A program made the position numbers and the translations under genes. Below the pieces are notes generated by a model. It was not told where the DNA came from. It worked only from the letters and a program-made list of their open reading frames with translations, and searched no databases. DNA of 64,000 nucleotides from Sulfotelmatobacter sp963699695. Lineage in GTDB: Bacteria; Acidobacteriota; Terriglobia; Terriglobales; Acidobacteriaceae. The DNA lies in assembly GCA_963699695.1 (NCBI GenBank), contig CAVOUU010000006.1, positions 372,001 to 436,000 on the forward strand, read 5' to 3'. Of the stretch, positions 16,706 to 24,390 are shown piece after piece (the stretch's first letter is position 1; every line of letters begins with the position of its first letter).

Positions 16706-18376
16706 ATGTCTTCGCAACTGACGCCGATAGCCACGGATGTGCGTGGCGACGCTTTTCCCATACTGAATGAGCACCAGATTGACCGCGTCCGCGCCCTGAG
16801 CAAGGTGCGAAAAGTGAAAGCCGGCGAAATTCTGTTTGAGCCGGGCGACAGCGAGGTGCCCTTCTTCGTGCTGCTCTCCGGCAGCATGGAGATTGTGCAG
16901 CCCGACCGTCGCGGCGAACAACCGATCGTTACCCACGGAGCCGGCAGCTTCACCGGCGAGATCACCATGATTTCCGGCCGTCTCTGCCTGGTACGGGGCC
17001 GCGTAACTACGGACGGCGAATTCCTCGAAATGAGCAACCACGATCTGCGTACGCTGGTCGCCCGCGACGCGGAGCTTAGCGAAATATTTATGCGCGCCTT
17101 TATTCTGCGGCGCCTGGAACTTATCCACCGCGGCCAGGGCAATGTGATTCTGCTGGGTTCGCGCCACTCCGCCCAGACACTGCGGCTGCGCGAATTTCTT
17201 ACGCGGAACGGGCATCCGCACACGTATGTGGACCTCGATACGGATTCCACCTATCAGGATTTGCTCGATCACTTTCACGTCAGCATCGAGGAAGTCCCGG
17301 TGGTGATCTGCAACAACCGCACAGTCCTGCGCAAGCCCTCGATTCAGGAATTGGCGCGCTGTTTGGGACTCAATGCACATATCACAGCTTCGGAAGTGCG
17401 CGATCTGGTGATCGTCGGCGCAGGCCCGTCGGGCCTGGCAGCCGCGGTTTACGGTGCGTCCGAGGGATTGGACGTTCTGGTAATCGAGGCCGAATCTCCC
17501 GGCGGCCAGGCCGGCTCCAGTTCGAAGATCGAAAATTATCTGGGCTTCCCGATGGGGATCACCGGACAGGAATTGGCAGGACGGGCCGCGGCGCAGGCGC
17601 AGAAATTTGGCGCCAAGGTCCTGATCGCGAACAACGTGACGAAGTTGAACTGCGAGCGCCGTCCCTATGAATTGAGCGTGGACTGCGGCCAGACCATACG
17701 CGCCCGCACCGTCATCATCGCCAGCGGCGCGCAGTACAACAAGCCGGAGATTGAAAATTTGAAAAAGTTCGAAGGCCAGGGAATTTTTTACGGGGCTACG
17801 TATATCGAGGCTCAGATGTGCGGGAAAGACGATGTGATCGTCGTTGGCGGCGGTAACTCTGCCGGCCAGGCGGCGGTTTATTTGTCACAAAACGCCGGCA
17901 AGGTTCACATGCTGGTGCGTTCCGATCAGTTGTCCGACACGATGTCGCGCTATCTCATCCAGCGTATCGAAGAAAATCCCGGCATCGAGGTGCACTACTG
18001 CACGGAGATCGTTGGACTCGAAGGCGATGAGCAACTGGAACGCGTCACCTGGCGCGATAAGAATACCGGCGAGATTTCGACCCATGACATCCGGCACGTC
18101 TTTATTATGGCGGGAGGGTCGCCACGCACCGAATGGCTGAAAGACTGCGTTGCGATGGACAATAAAGGATTCATTCTCACCGGCCGTGATCTCGATCCCG
18201 TGATTCAAAACTACCACTGGCCGCTGGAGCGCGTCCCGCAGATGCTGGAGACGAGCCTGCCGGGAGTGTTTGCTGTGGGCGACGTTCGCGCCGGAAATGT
18301 GAAGCGCGTGGCCGCAGCGGTGGGTGAGGGATCGATCTCCATCTATCTAGTGCATCGCGTGCTGGCGGAGTTGTAG
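16706..18376 (+). CDS. cNMP-binding domain fused to a thioredoxin reductase-like FAD oxidoreductase
   Basis: 556 residues. An N-terminal cyclic-nucleotide-binding domain (about 20-130; LSGSMEIVQPDRRGEQ, GAGSFTGEITMIS) is followed by a glutaredoxin-like stretch (about 147-225; NVILLGSRHSAQTLRLREFL, EEVPVVICNN). A thioredoxin-reductase core follows: FAD motif VIVGAGPSGLAAAVYG, NAD(P) motif VIVVGGGNSAGQAAVYL, and C-terminal GVFAVGDVRAGNVKRVAAAV. The place of the CxxC redox pair reads ATYIEAQMC, so the first cysteine is missing and ordinary thioredoxin reduction is unlikely. GAGGGA lies six bases before the ATG at 16706. It probably couples a small-molecule signal to a flavin redox step; the electron acceptor is unknown. 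Confidence 0.88.
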   Translation: MSSQLTPIATDVRGDAFPILNEHQIDRVRALSKVRKVKAGEILFEPGDSEVPFFVLLSGSMEIVQPDRRGEQPIVTHGAGSFTGEITMISGRLCLVRGRVTTDGEFLEMSNHDLRTLVARDAELSEIFMRAFILRRLELIHRGQGNVILLGSRHSAQTLRLREFLTRNGHPHTYVDLDTDSTYQDLLDHFHVSIEEVPVVICNNRTVLRKPSIQELARCLGLNAHITASEVRDLVIVGAGPSGLAAAVYGASEGLDVLVIEAESPGGQAGSSSKIENYLGFPMGITGQELAGRAAAQAQKFGAKVLIANNVTKLNCERRPYELSVDCGQTIRARTVIIASGAQYNKPEIENLKKFEGQGIFYGATYIEAQMCGKDDVIVVGGGNSAGQAAVYLSQNAGKVHMLVRSDQLSDTMSRYLIQRIEENPGIEVHYCTEIVGLEGDEQLERVTWRDKNTGEISTHDIRHVFIMAGGSPRTEWLKDCVAMDNKGFILTGRDLDPVIQNYHWPLERVPQMLETSLPGVFAVGDVRAGNVKRVAAAVGEGSISIYLVHRVLAEL

Positions 18377-18497
18377 GGGCGGCGAAGAGGCTCCGTTCCT
18401 CGCCGTTATAATAGAAGAATTCTTCGCGGCACAATTGCTGCCTGTGGTCGGCGGCGCTCACGTTGGCAAGGAAACCGAACCGAGCTTTGTTCGGCAT

Positions 18498-18525
18498 GGA
18501 CAGCCGAGGCGGCTGTCCCTACATG
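18498..18525 (+). repeat. Hairpin repeat before uvrB (GGACAGCCG...CGGCTGTCC)
   Basis: GGACAGCCG-AGG-CGGCTGTCC followed by CTACATG. A related sequence ending GGCAGTCCCTACATGA lies at 21716-21734 between the two PIN toxin pairs, so this may be a second dispersed repeat family. Upstream at 18407-18412 there is a TATAAT that could serve uvrB, with no clear -35. Nothing else is seen in this gap. Confidence 0.5.
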
Positions 18526-18575
18526 GGCGCTGCCACTGCGCCGCAATAGCTAAAGGCTAACAACTAAGAGCTTTC

Positions 18576-20567
18576 ATGGACTTTAAACTCGTTTCCGATT
18601 ACAAGCCGCAAGGGGATCAGGGCCGCGCCATCGAGGCGTTGCTGCGCGGCGTTTATGACCGCGAGCAGCATCAGGTTTTGCTGGGTGTTACTGGCTCGGG
18701 CAAGACTTACACGATGGCGAAGGTGATTGAGGCGGCGAACCGTCCCGCGCTGGTGATGGCGCATAATAAGACGCTGGCGGCGCAGCTCTATCACGAGTTC
18801 AAGAATTTCTTTCCCCACAACGCCGTCGAATATTTCGTTTCGTACTACGACTACTACCAGCCCGAGGCTTACGTTCCGGCCGCCGATTTATTCATCGAAA
18901 AAGAAGCGACCATCAACGACGAACTCGACAAGCTGCGCCTTTCGGCGACGCGGTCGTTATTCGAGCGCCGCGATGCGCTGATTGTGGCTTCGGTGAGCTG
19001 CATCTACGGGCTGGGATCGCCGGAAGCGTATTACGGCATGATGCTGTTTTTGGAAAAGGGACAGAAGATCGCGCGCGAAGACATTACGCGCAAGCTGGTC
19101 GACATTCTCTACGAGCGCACCAATGGCGAGTTCAAGCGCGGAACATTTCGCGTGCGGGGCGATGTCATCGAGGTTTTCCCTACGTATGACGACATGGCCT
19201 ATCGCATCGAGCTGTGGGGAGATCAGATCGAGTCGCTGGCGCAGATCGATCCTCTCTTTGGCACGGTGAAGCAGAAGTATATGCGGCTGCCGATTTATCC
19301 CAAGACGCATTATGTGATGAAGGATGAGACGCGCGCGACCGCGGTCGAATCGATCAAGCAGGAGCTGGCGTGGTGGGAAGTGGAGTTGGAAAAGCAAGGG
19401 CGCGTCGTGGAAGCGCAGAGAATTCATCAGCGGGTGAAGTTCGATCTGGAAATGATCAAAGTGATGGGCTACTGCCACGGCATCGAAAATTATTCGCGGC
19501 ACTTTACGGGTCGCATGCCGGGCGAGCCGCCGCCGACGCTGCTGGATTATTTTCCCCGCGATTTTCTGATGTTCATCGATGAATCGCATCAGACGATTCC
19601 GCAGTTGCGCGGCATGTATGCCGGCGACCGTTCGCGCAAAGAAACGCTGGTGGAGTACGGCTTCCGCATGCCCTCGGCGCTGGATAACCGTCCGCTGACG
19701 TTTGCGGAGTTTGAGCATCGCACCAATCAACTCGTCTACGTTTCGGCAACGCCGGGGCCGTACGAGTTGACCAAGTCGGCGGGCGTGGTCGTGGAGCAGA
19801 TCATTCGGCCGACGGGATTGATTGATCCGGAGGTTGAAGTGCGTCCGGTGAAAGGCCAGATTGACGACCTGCTCCACGAGATTCGTGCGCGCGTGGCGAA
19901 AGGCGAGCGCGTGCTGGTGACTACTTTGACTAAACGCATGTCTGAGGATCTGGCCGAGTACTACGGAGAAGTGGGCGTGAAGTGCCGCTACATGCACTCG
20001 GAAATTGAAACGCTAGAGCGGGTGAAGATTCTCCGCGATCTGCGCAAGGGCGAGTTCGATGTATTGATTGGCATCAATCTGTTGAGGGAAGGTCTGGACT
20101 TGCCAGAAGTTTCTCTGGTCGCGATTCTCGATGCCGATAAAGAAGGATTTCTGCGATCGCAGGGATCATTGATCCAGACCATCGGCCGCTGTGCTCGCCA
20201 TTTGAACGGCCGCGCAATTCTCTACGCCGACCGCATGACCGACTCGATGAAGCGCGCGATGGATGAGACTTTGCGGCGGCGCGCGATCCAGACTGCCTAT
20301 AACGAAGAGAATGGAATCACGCCGGAGTCGATCATTCGTCCTCTGGATATGACCCTGGCCGGAATCGTCGCCGCCGACTACGCCGACCTGACCGGTGGAG
20401 AAGGCGAAGGCATGCCGGAGTTCAAATCACAGGAAGAGCTAGACGCCTACATTATGAAACTCGAAAGCGACATGCGGGAGGCGGCGAAGAAGTTTGAGTT
20501 CGAGAAGGCGGCCAAGTTGAGGGATACGATTAAGGAGTTGAGGACGAAGGAGTTTTTGTTCGCGTAA
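18576..20567 (+). CDS. uvrB: Excinuclease ABC subunit B (UvrB)
   Basis: 663 residues, normal for UvrB. Walker A is GVTGSGKTYTMAK near residue 39, followed by the beta-hairpin region YYDYYQPEAYVPAADLFIEK. Helicase motifs include FIDESHQTIPQ and TLTKRMSEDLAEYY, then GINLLREGLDLPEVSLVAI and QTIGRCARHLNGRAILYAD. A C-terminal UVR domain (LESDMREAAKKFEFEKAAKLRD) binds UvrC. It verifies DNA damage in nucleotide excision repair with UvrA and UvrC, neither of which is in the window. The start MDFKLVSDYKPQGDQ matches family starts. Confidence 0.97.
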   Translation: MDFKLVSDYKPQGDQGRAIEALLRGVYDREQHQVLLGVTGSGKTYTMAKVIEAANRPALVMAHNKTLAAQLYHEFKNFFPHNAVEYFVSYYDYYQPEAYVPAADLFIEKEATINDELDKLRLSATRSLFERRDALIVASVSCIYGLGSPEAYYGMMLFLEKGQKIAREDITRKLVDILYERTNGEFKRGTFRVRGDVIEVFPTYDDMAYRIELWGDQIESLAQIDPLFGTVKQKYMRLPIYPKTHYVMKDETRATAVESIKQELAWWEVELEKQGRVVEAQRIHQRVKFDLEMIKVMGYCHGIENYSRHFTGRMPGEPPPTLLDYFPRDFLMFIDESHQTIPQLRGMYAGDRSRKETLVEYGFRMPSALDNRPLTFAEFEHRTNQLVYVSATPGPYELTKSAGVVVEQIIRPTGLIDPEVEVRPVKGQIDDLLHEIRARVAKGERVLVTTLTKRMSEDLAEYYGEVGVKCRYMHSEIETLERVKILRDLRKGEFDVLIGINLLREGLDLPEVSLVAILDADKEGFLRSQGSLIQTIGRCARHLNGRAILYADRMTDSMKRAMDETLRRRAIQTAYNEENGITPESIIRPLDMTLAGIVAADYADLTGGEGEGMPEFKSQEELDAYIMKLESDMREAAKKFEFEKAAKLRDTIKELRTKEFLFA

Positions 20568-20606
20568 AAACCTCAATTGCCCTTCGTATCCTTTTCCACT
20601 CCGAGC

Positions 20607-20867
20607 CTACCTGCGCGGCAATCTCGCGGTTTCGGCGACCCAAGCCATCAATTCCTGAGCGCGGCTGCGATTCAGAGCTACCTCTTCAGCGGTCAACTCT
20701 TCGTTCAGGATTTCGCTCAGAATCTCCTCCGTGAGGCCGCGCGCCTGGGCCTCCGCTCCAATTTGATCAAGTGTGGCTTCTAGCTCTGCAACTCTCGATC
20801 TGCGAATTCGTTCCTCTTCGGTTGTCAGAGGCGGTTCGCAGGGATCCATAAAGGATTCGTCGCGCAT
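20607..20867 (-). CDS. Hypothetical small charged protein, possible antitoxin-like
   Basis: 86 residues, Glu/Arg-rich and helical. Its middle (AEAQARGLTEEILSEILNEE) resembles the toxin-binding tails of ribbon-helix-helix or AbrB antitoxins, but no DNA-binding part is visible. It is convergent with uvrB (40 bases between stops) and divergent from a VapBC pair, 111 bases away. There is no partner toxin on its own strand. An alternative start is the second Met at 20849. I cannot assign a function. Confidence 0.5.
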   Translation of the reverse strand: MRDESFMDPCEPPLTTEEERIRRSRVAELEATLDQIGAEAQARGLTEEILSEILNEELTAEEVALNRSRAQELMAWVAETARLPRR

Positions 20868-20978
20868 GTCCCTATGGTATCGGACTGATCGGAGTTCCAG
20901 CCGGGGAACCGAGCAGATTCCTCACCCGGCTGAAAGCCGGGATTCGGAAATACAGGATTCCCGTGTTACACTGTTTTC

Positions 20979-21233
20979 GTGTCACCTAAATCTCAACTCC
21001 GCAATGTAACCGTGACTCTTGAAGAAGACGTCGCGCGGTGGGCGCGGATTGAGGCGGCGCGCAGAGATACCAGCGTTTCGCGCCTGCTGGGAGATCTCTT
21101 GAAAGAACGCATGAACGCCCGGGACGACTACGATCGCGCTATGCGACGGGCGCTGGGGCGCAAGGCTTTTCTTCACAGTACTGGCCGATATCTGACGCGC
21201 GAGGAAGCGCATGACCGCTCCCGTCTTCGTTGA
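20979..21233 (+). CDS. Ribbon-helix-helix (CopG-like) antitoxin, VapB-type
   Basis: 84 residues from a GTG. The opening strand LRNVTVTLEEDVARWARIEA then RRDTSVSRLLGDLLKERM is the ribbon-helix-helix pattern. The tail binds toxin. There is no Shine-Dalgarno sequence: a TACACT -10-like box (20967-20972) ends just six bases before the GTG, so the message may be leaderless. A GTGTTACAC palindrome (20963-20971) covers that box and may be the operator. The PIN toxin gene overlaps by 23 bases. Confidence 0.8.
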   Translation: MSPKSQLRNVTVTLEEDVARWARIEAARRDTSVSRLLGDLLKERMNARDDYDRAMRRALGRKAFLHSTGRYLTREEAHDRSRLR

Positions 21234-21645
21234 TTCGAACGTATTCCTTTACGCGGCGGACGCCGCCGACCCGCGCAAACAGCGGGTTGCGAGGGATTGG
21301 CGGGACGAATTATGGAAGAGTCGGCTGGGGCGAGTCAGCTTTCAGGTGCTGAACGAGTTTTACGTCAATGTAGTGAGGCTCAAACCTGCTGCCTCCGACG
21401 AGGCTAGATCTGAAGTTCGCGATCTGCTGGCGTGGAACCCTGTTGTCGTGGATGCGGCGGTGATCGAGAGAGCCTGGAAGCTGCAGGACCGATATAAGCT
21501 TCCCTACTGGGATTCGCTGATTGTTGCGGCAGCAAAGGTTGCAGCCTGCGGATTTCTTCTCACGGAAGACTTACAGAACGGGCAGAAACTGGATGGAGTG
21601 GAAGTGGTGAATCCGTTTCTGCACAACCCTAAGTCGGTTCTGTAA
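21211..21645 (+). CDS. PIN-domain toxin (VapC-type ribonuclease)
   Basis: 144 residues. Acidic metal-binding residues of the PIN fold are visible: Asp in FVDSNVFLYAAD, Glu in FQVLNEFYVNV, Asp in YWDSLIVAAAKVA, and Asp in LLTEDLQNG. VapC enzymes cut specific RNAs such as initiator tRNA or rRNA; the target here is unknown. The start ATG lies within the antitoxin gene, as usual for this pair. Confidence 0.88.
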   Translation: MTAPVFVDSNVFLYAADAADPRKQRVARDWRDELWKSRLGRVSFQVLNEFYVNVVRLKPAASDEARSEVRDLLAWNPVVVDAAVIERAWKLQDRYKLPYWDSLIVAAAKVAACGFLLTEDLQNGQKLDGVEVVNPFLHNPKSVL

Positions 21646-21739
21646 TTTTCGCCTTCTATCAAGCCGCAAGCATTCAACGAGGTGCTGCCGGGCGTCGCCC
21701 GGCCGGACGGACGAAGGCGGCAGTCCCTACATGATTCAT

Positions 21740-22126
21740 TCACACTGCCCTGATTAGGCCTGGATATCCCGCCACGACAGAATCCGCGGTCAGCAGCGTG
21801 ATTCCCTCGACAGTAGCCTGCGCCACCAGCAAGCGGTCGAAAGGGTCTTTGTGGATCGGCGGTAGACTGTCGAGCGCGACTACGTGATCGCTGAGAATTG
21901 GCAACTCGGTATAGCCATTGTCCAGCAGCCCGCGGCGGAGGAGGCGCGGATCGGCCTGGAAGTCGCTGCGGCCGAGTGCACGCTTGATGGCTACTTCCCA
22001 CACGACGGCTGCGCTGAACAGAAGCTCATTCGCCGGGCTGTCGATCAATTTTCTGGCGGCCGCCGGGAGGCGATTTGGTTTCCCGGCAGCCCAGAGTAGC
22101 AGATGAGTATCGAGCAGAATCTTCAT
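21740..22126 (-). CDS. PIN-domain toxin (VapC-type), Phd-linked
   Basis: 128 residues. It begins MKILLDTHLLLWAAG with the first catalytic Asp, followed by VWEVAIKRALGR (Glu), HKDPFDRLLVAQA (Asp) and LLTADSVVAGYPG (Asp). This 'LLDTHxLLW' class typically pairs with Phd-type antitoxins, as here. Its ATG overlaps the antitoxin stop by four bases (ATGA), so the two are translationally coupled. Confidence 0.9.
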   Translation of the reverse strand: MKILLDTHLLLWAAGKPNRLPAAARKLIDSPANELLFSAAVVWEVAIKRALGRSDFQADPRLLRRGLLDNGYTELPILSDHVVALDSLPPIHKDPFDRLLVAQATVEGITLLTADSVVAGYPGLIRAV

Positions 22127-22368
22127 TTCCCGCTCGAAAAAATGCGCTCAATTTCTTCTTGACCCATACGATCGAAGTCATCGGGCACCGAGATTTGCCC
22201 AGCCATAAAGCCCAGGCGCTTGAGCTGTTTTCCCACCGGAGCGCCCAGAGCTGTGACTTTCACCATGGGCTTTCCGGCCTTCGCAATCACAAAAGGCTCG
22301 CCCTCGAAGGCTTCTTCGACCAGCTTGGAGAGTTGGGTTTTGGCTTGGTGAATATTAACTGTTTTCAT
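22123..22368 (-). CDS. Phd-type antitoxin
   Basis: 81 residues: MKTVNIHQAKTQLSKLVEEA then GEPFVIAKAGKPMVKVTAL is the Phd signature. The C-terminal part (DDFDRMGQEEIERIFSSGK) is the toxin-neutralising tail, with the common ending of this subgroup. It likely represses its own operon at the palindrome 22383-22404. Confidence 0.9.
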   Translation of the reverse strand: MKTVNIHQAKTQLSKLVEEAFEGEPFVIAKAGKPMVKVTALGAPVGKQLKRLGFMAGQISVPDDFDRMGQEEIERIFSSGK

Positions 22369-22382
22369 GGGTTACGGTAGAC

Positions 22383-22404
22383 TAGACTAACTTGGTTTAG
22401 TCTA
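22383..22404. promoter_or_regulatory. Palindromic operator of the Phd/VapC pair
   Basis: TAGACTAA, six bases, TTAGTCTA, a perfect 8+6+8 inverted repeat 15 bases upstream of the antitoxin start. Its position fits autoregulation by the antitoxin. Confidence 0.65.
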
Positions 22405-22441
22405 TCGTAAGCCGACCCAATGAGCAACCGCGATTTTGAAG

Positions 22442-23542
22442 CTACCGTCCGTAGGCCGCGCTCGCGGCCAGAGGCTTGCGGTGGAACGTATAGCCATCAA
22501 AGGTTTCGGAGCGGAAGTTCAGGTTGGAAGGAATTAGCTTTTCGGTCTGGCTGAGGAAGAGATATCCGCCGGGCTCAAGATAAAGATGCAGGCGCTCGAT
22601 CAGGGCGATGCGCTGGGCGCGGGAGAAGTGCGGCAGCACGTCCATGCAGAAGATACAGTCGAAGCGGCCGATGTAGCCGGGGCGAGCCAGGTTCATGCAG
22701 TTGAACGTGACCATGCTGCGCAGACGGGGCTTTACCATCAGATGCGTTTCATTGGCAGAGGGCAGTTGAGCGCGCGACCATCCATTTCGCGCGGAGGCGC
22801 TTCTTGACCCGTTGCTTCTCGAGTCGATTTCGTCTTGTTCCGTTTCTTGTTCAACCGCTCGCGGAACCACCGGCGAATTGATCTTGGAAAAATAATTTCG
22901 AATGGTCGCTGGCGGCAGGCCATCGACAGCCGATTGCCGGTAGATTCCGCGATCGGCGGCTTCGATATTTTGCGGCAGCAAATCGCTGCCCACGATGTGG
23001 ATGGCGAGCGCAGCGGGATTAGCCGGCCCCGCCGCTATCTTCTCGCTGTCGACGATCACTCCCCGAGAACTTTTTCCATTTCCGTTCGAGCCGCCGTTGC
23101 TGTGATTCGCCGTGGCGCCCATCTGACTTACCGCGTCGCAGACCGCCATCGCGATCGAGTAGGTTTCTTCTCCGCTGGAGCAGCCGGCGCTCCAGATGCG
23201 CAGTGGGCTGGGCCCGTCCGCTGATTTGCGGGCACATATCTGCGGCACCACTTGACGGGTCAGAGCATTGAGGGCTCCGGGATGACGGAAAAAACCGGTA
23301 TTGTTATTGAGCAGGCCGTCGAGCAAAGAAGCCAAATTCGCAGGGTCGGCCTCAGCCGATCGCATGCGCTCAAGCAGCACTCCCACAGACCCCAAATCTT
23401 GCGCCTCGACGAAATCGACGACATGCGCCGCCAGCGCGTTGCTGGGGCATTCGAGCACGATACCCGTCTGGCGCTCCACCAGCAGGCGCAGCTCCGAGAG
23501 CTCGTGTTCAAGGATGGTGCTGGTTGCCATTAGCTTATGCAT
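22442..23542 (-). CDS. CheR-type chemoreceptor methyltransferase
   Basis: 366 residues from the ATG at 23542 (AGGGGA nine bases upstream; a longer in-frame start at 23599 is less likely). The N-terminal CheR helical domain includes LLNNNTGFFRHPGALNAL, and the SAM-binding motif is RIWSAGCSSGEETYSIAM. Later motifs are HIVGSDLLPQNIEAA, FNCMNL and FDCIFCMDVLPHFS, then LYLEPGGYLFLSQTEKLI. Two long low-complexity inserts (about 160-185 and 240-275, Asn/Gly/Ser and Arg/Glu-rich) are unusual. It should methylate glutamates on a chemoreceptor. It is the last gene of the four-gene minus-strand operon starting at 25853. Confidence 0.9.
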   Translation of the reverse strand: MHKLMATSTILEHELSELRLLVERQTGIVLECPSNALAAHVVDFVEAQDLGSVGVLLERMRSAEADPANLASLLDGLLNNNTGFFRHPGALNALTRQVVPQICARKSADGPSPLRIWSAGCSSGEETYSIAMAVCDAVSQMGATANHSNGGSNGNGKSSRGVIVDSEKIAAGPANPAALAIHIVGSDLLPQNIEAADRGIYRQSAVDGLPPATIRNYFSKINSPVVPRAVEQETEQDEIDSRSNGSRSASARNGWSRAQLPSANETHLMVKPRLRSMVTFNCMNLARPGYIGRFDCIFCMDVLPHFSRAQRIALIERLHLYLEPGGYLFLSQTEKLIPSNLNFRSETFDGYTFHRKPLAASAAYGR

Positions 23543-23637
23543 AGTTGCTGATCCCCTGCGCAAATCCGACTGCCTCGTGCCGGCGAGATAGTTTTTCATC
23601 GCCTGGGGAGGACAGTTCCGTTTGTTTTCTTAAGTCT

Positions 23638-24315
23638 CTAATCTCCTGCCACCGCCACGTTGTACTTTCCGGAATCCCGCTCCACCTGCTGCGCGACTAC
23701 GGCCATTTCTTTTTCCAGCGACGAAAAACGCTGCATCACTTCGTGAATGCGCAGCGTCATGTTGCGAATGGTTTCGATCTGGGCGCGGGCCTGCGCGGTG
23801 AGGCTGCCGGGCTCAAGCAGCAGCAGATCCGAATTGCCCAGAAGTGAAGTGAGGGCATTGTTCAGGCCGTGGCGCATGTCCAACATGTAGCGGCCAAGCG
23901 TGGCCTGGCGATCGAGTACGGCGCACGCCTCTTCGGCGGCGCGGGCGCGGGCTTCGGCGCCGGCGCGAAGCACGGCTTCGCCTGCGGCCAAAATCAGCGC
24001 GTCAAGCCAGCTCTCGCCTTGGCGCAGAACCGAGGTTCGCGGCCACCGTTTGCGCACAAGTTCTGCGGTAGCGGCGTCTTGGCTCACATAAAACAGAGGT
24101 TGCTGGGTTGAGTGAAGAGGTTCCAGCAAGACCGAGAGTAGTTCGCGGCGCAGCGGGCCAACAATGGCAACGGCGAAATTCTCGACGGCGCAGGGCCACA
24201 GTTCCCCGCTCAGCAGCGTGAAAGTCGGCACGTGGCGCTCCATCTGCCAGCGTGCGGTAATACTGCGGGAAAATTCCACATCGTCGGAAATAATCAGAAC
24301 GCTCGGATGATCCAC
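23638..24315 (-). CDS. Degenerate receiver domain joined to a histidine-kinase H-box, no ATPase
   Basis: 225 residues from GTG at 24315 (AGGGA seven bases upstream). The N-terminal half follows a receiver fold: SVLIISDDVEFSRSI has the acidic pair (residues 11-12), but the phosphorylated Asp position reads VAIVGPL, so Gly replaces it. The C-terminal half (about 130-205) is a DHp-like helical hairpin with TLGRYMLDMRHGLNNALTSL. Its His (about residue 149) sits in the context of HisKA 'H-E/D-x-x-N-x-L' boxes. No HATPase domain follows. It may be a phosphotransfer protein or a dimerising adaptor served by a kinase elsewhere, such as the one at 32577. This is inference. Confidence 0.65.
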   Translation of the reverse strand: MDHPSVLIISDDVEFSRSITARWQMERHVPTFTLLSGELWPCAVENFAVAIVGPLRRELLSVLLEPLHSTQQPLFYVSQDAATAELVRKRWPRTSVLRQGESWLDALILAAGEAVLRAGAEARARAAEEACAVLDRQATLGRYMLDMRHGLNNALTSLLGNSDLLLLEPGSLTAQARAQIETIRNMTLRIHEVMQRFSSLEKEMAVVAQQVERDSGKYNVAVAGD

Positions 24316-24390
24316 TTGCAGGGTCCCTTTTCGTTCGAGCAATTTGCTACGGGTTTCTTTTCCTTCACTGCCGCTTCTCGTTTTAATTCT

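Noticed and set aside
18957..19997. A 346-codon minus-strand open frame inside uvrB
   Set aside because: It is a shadow of the very well-conserved uvrB gene and its residues are His/Arg-rich without a domain.
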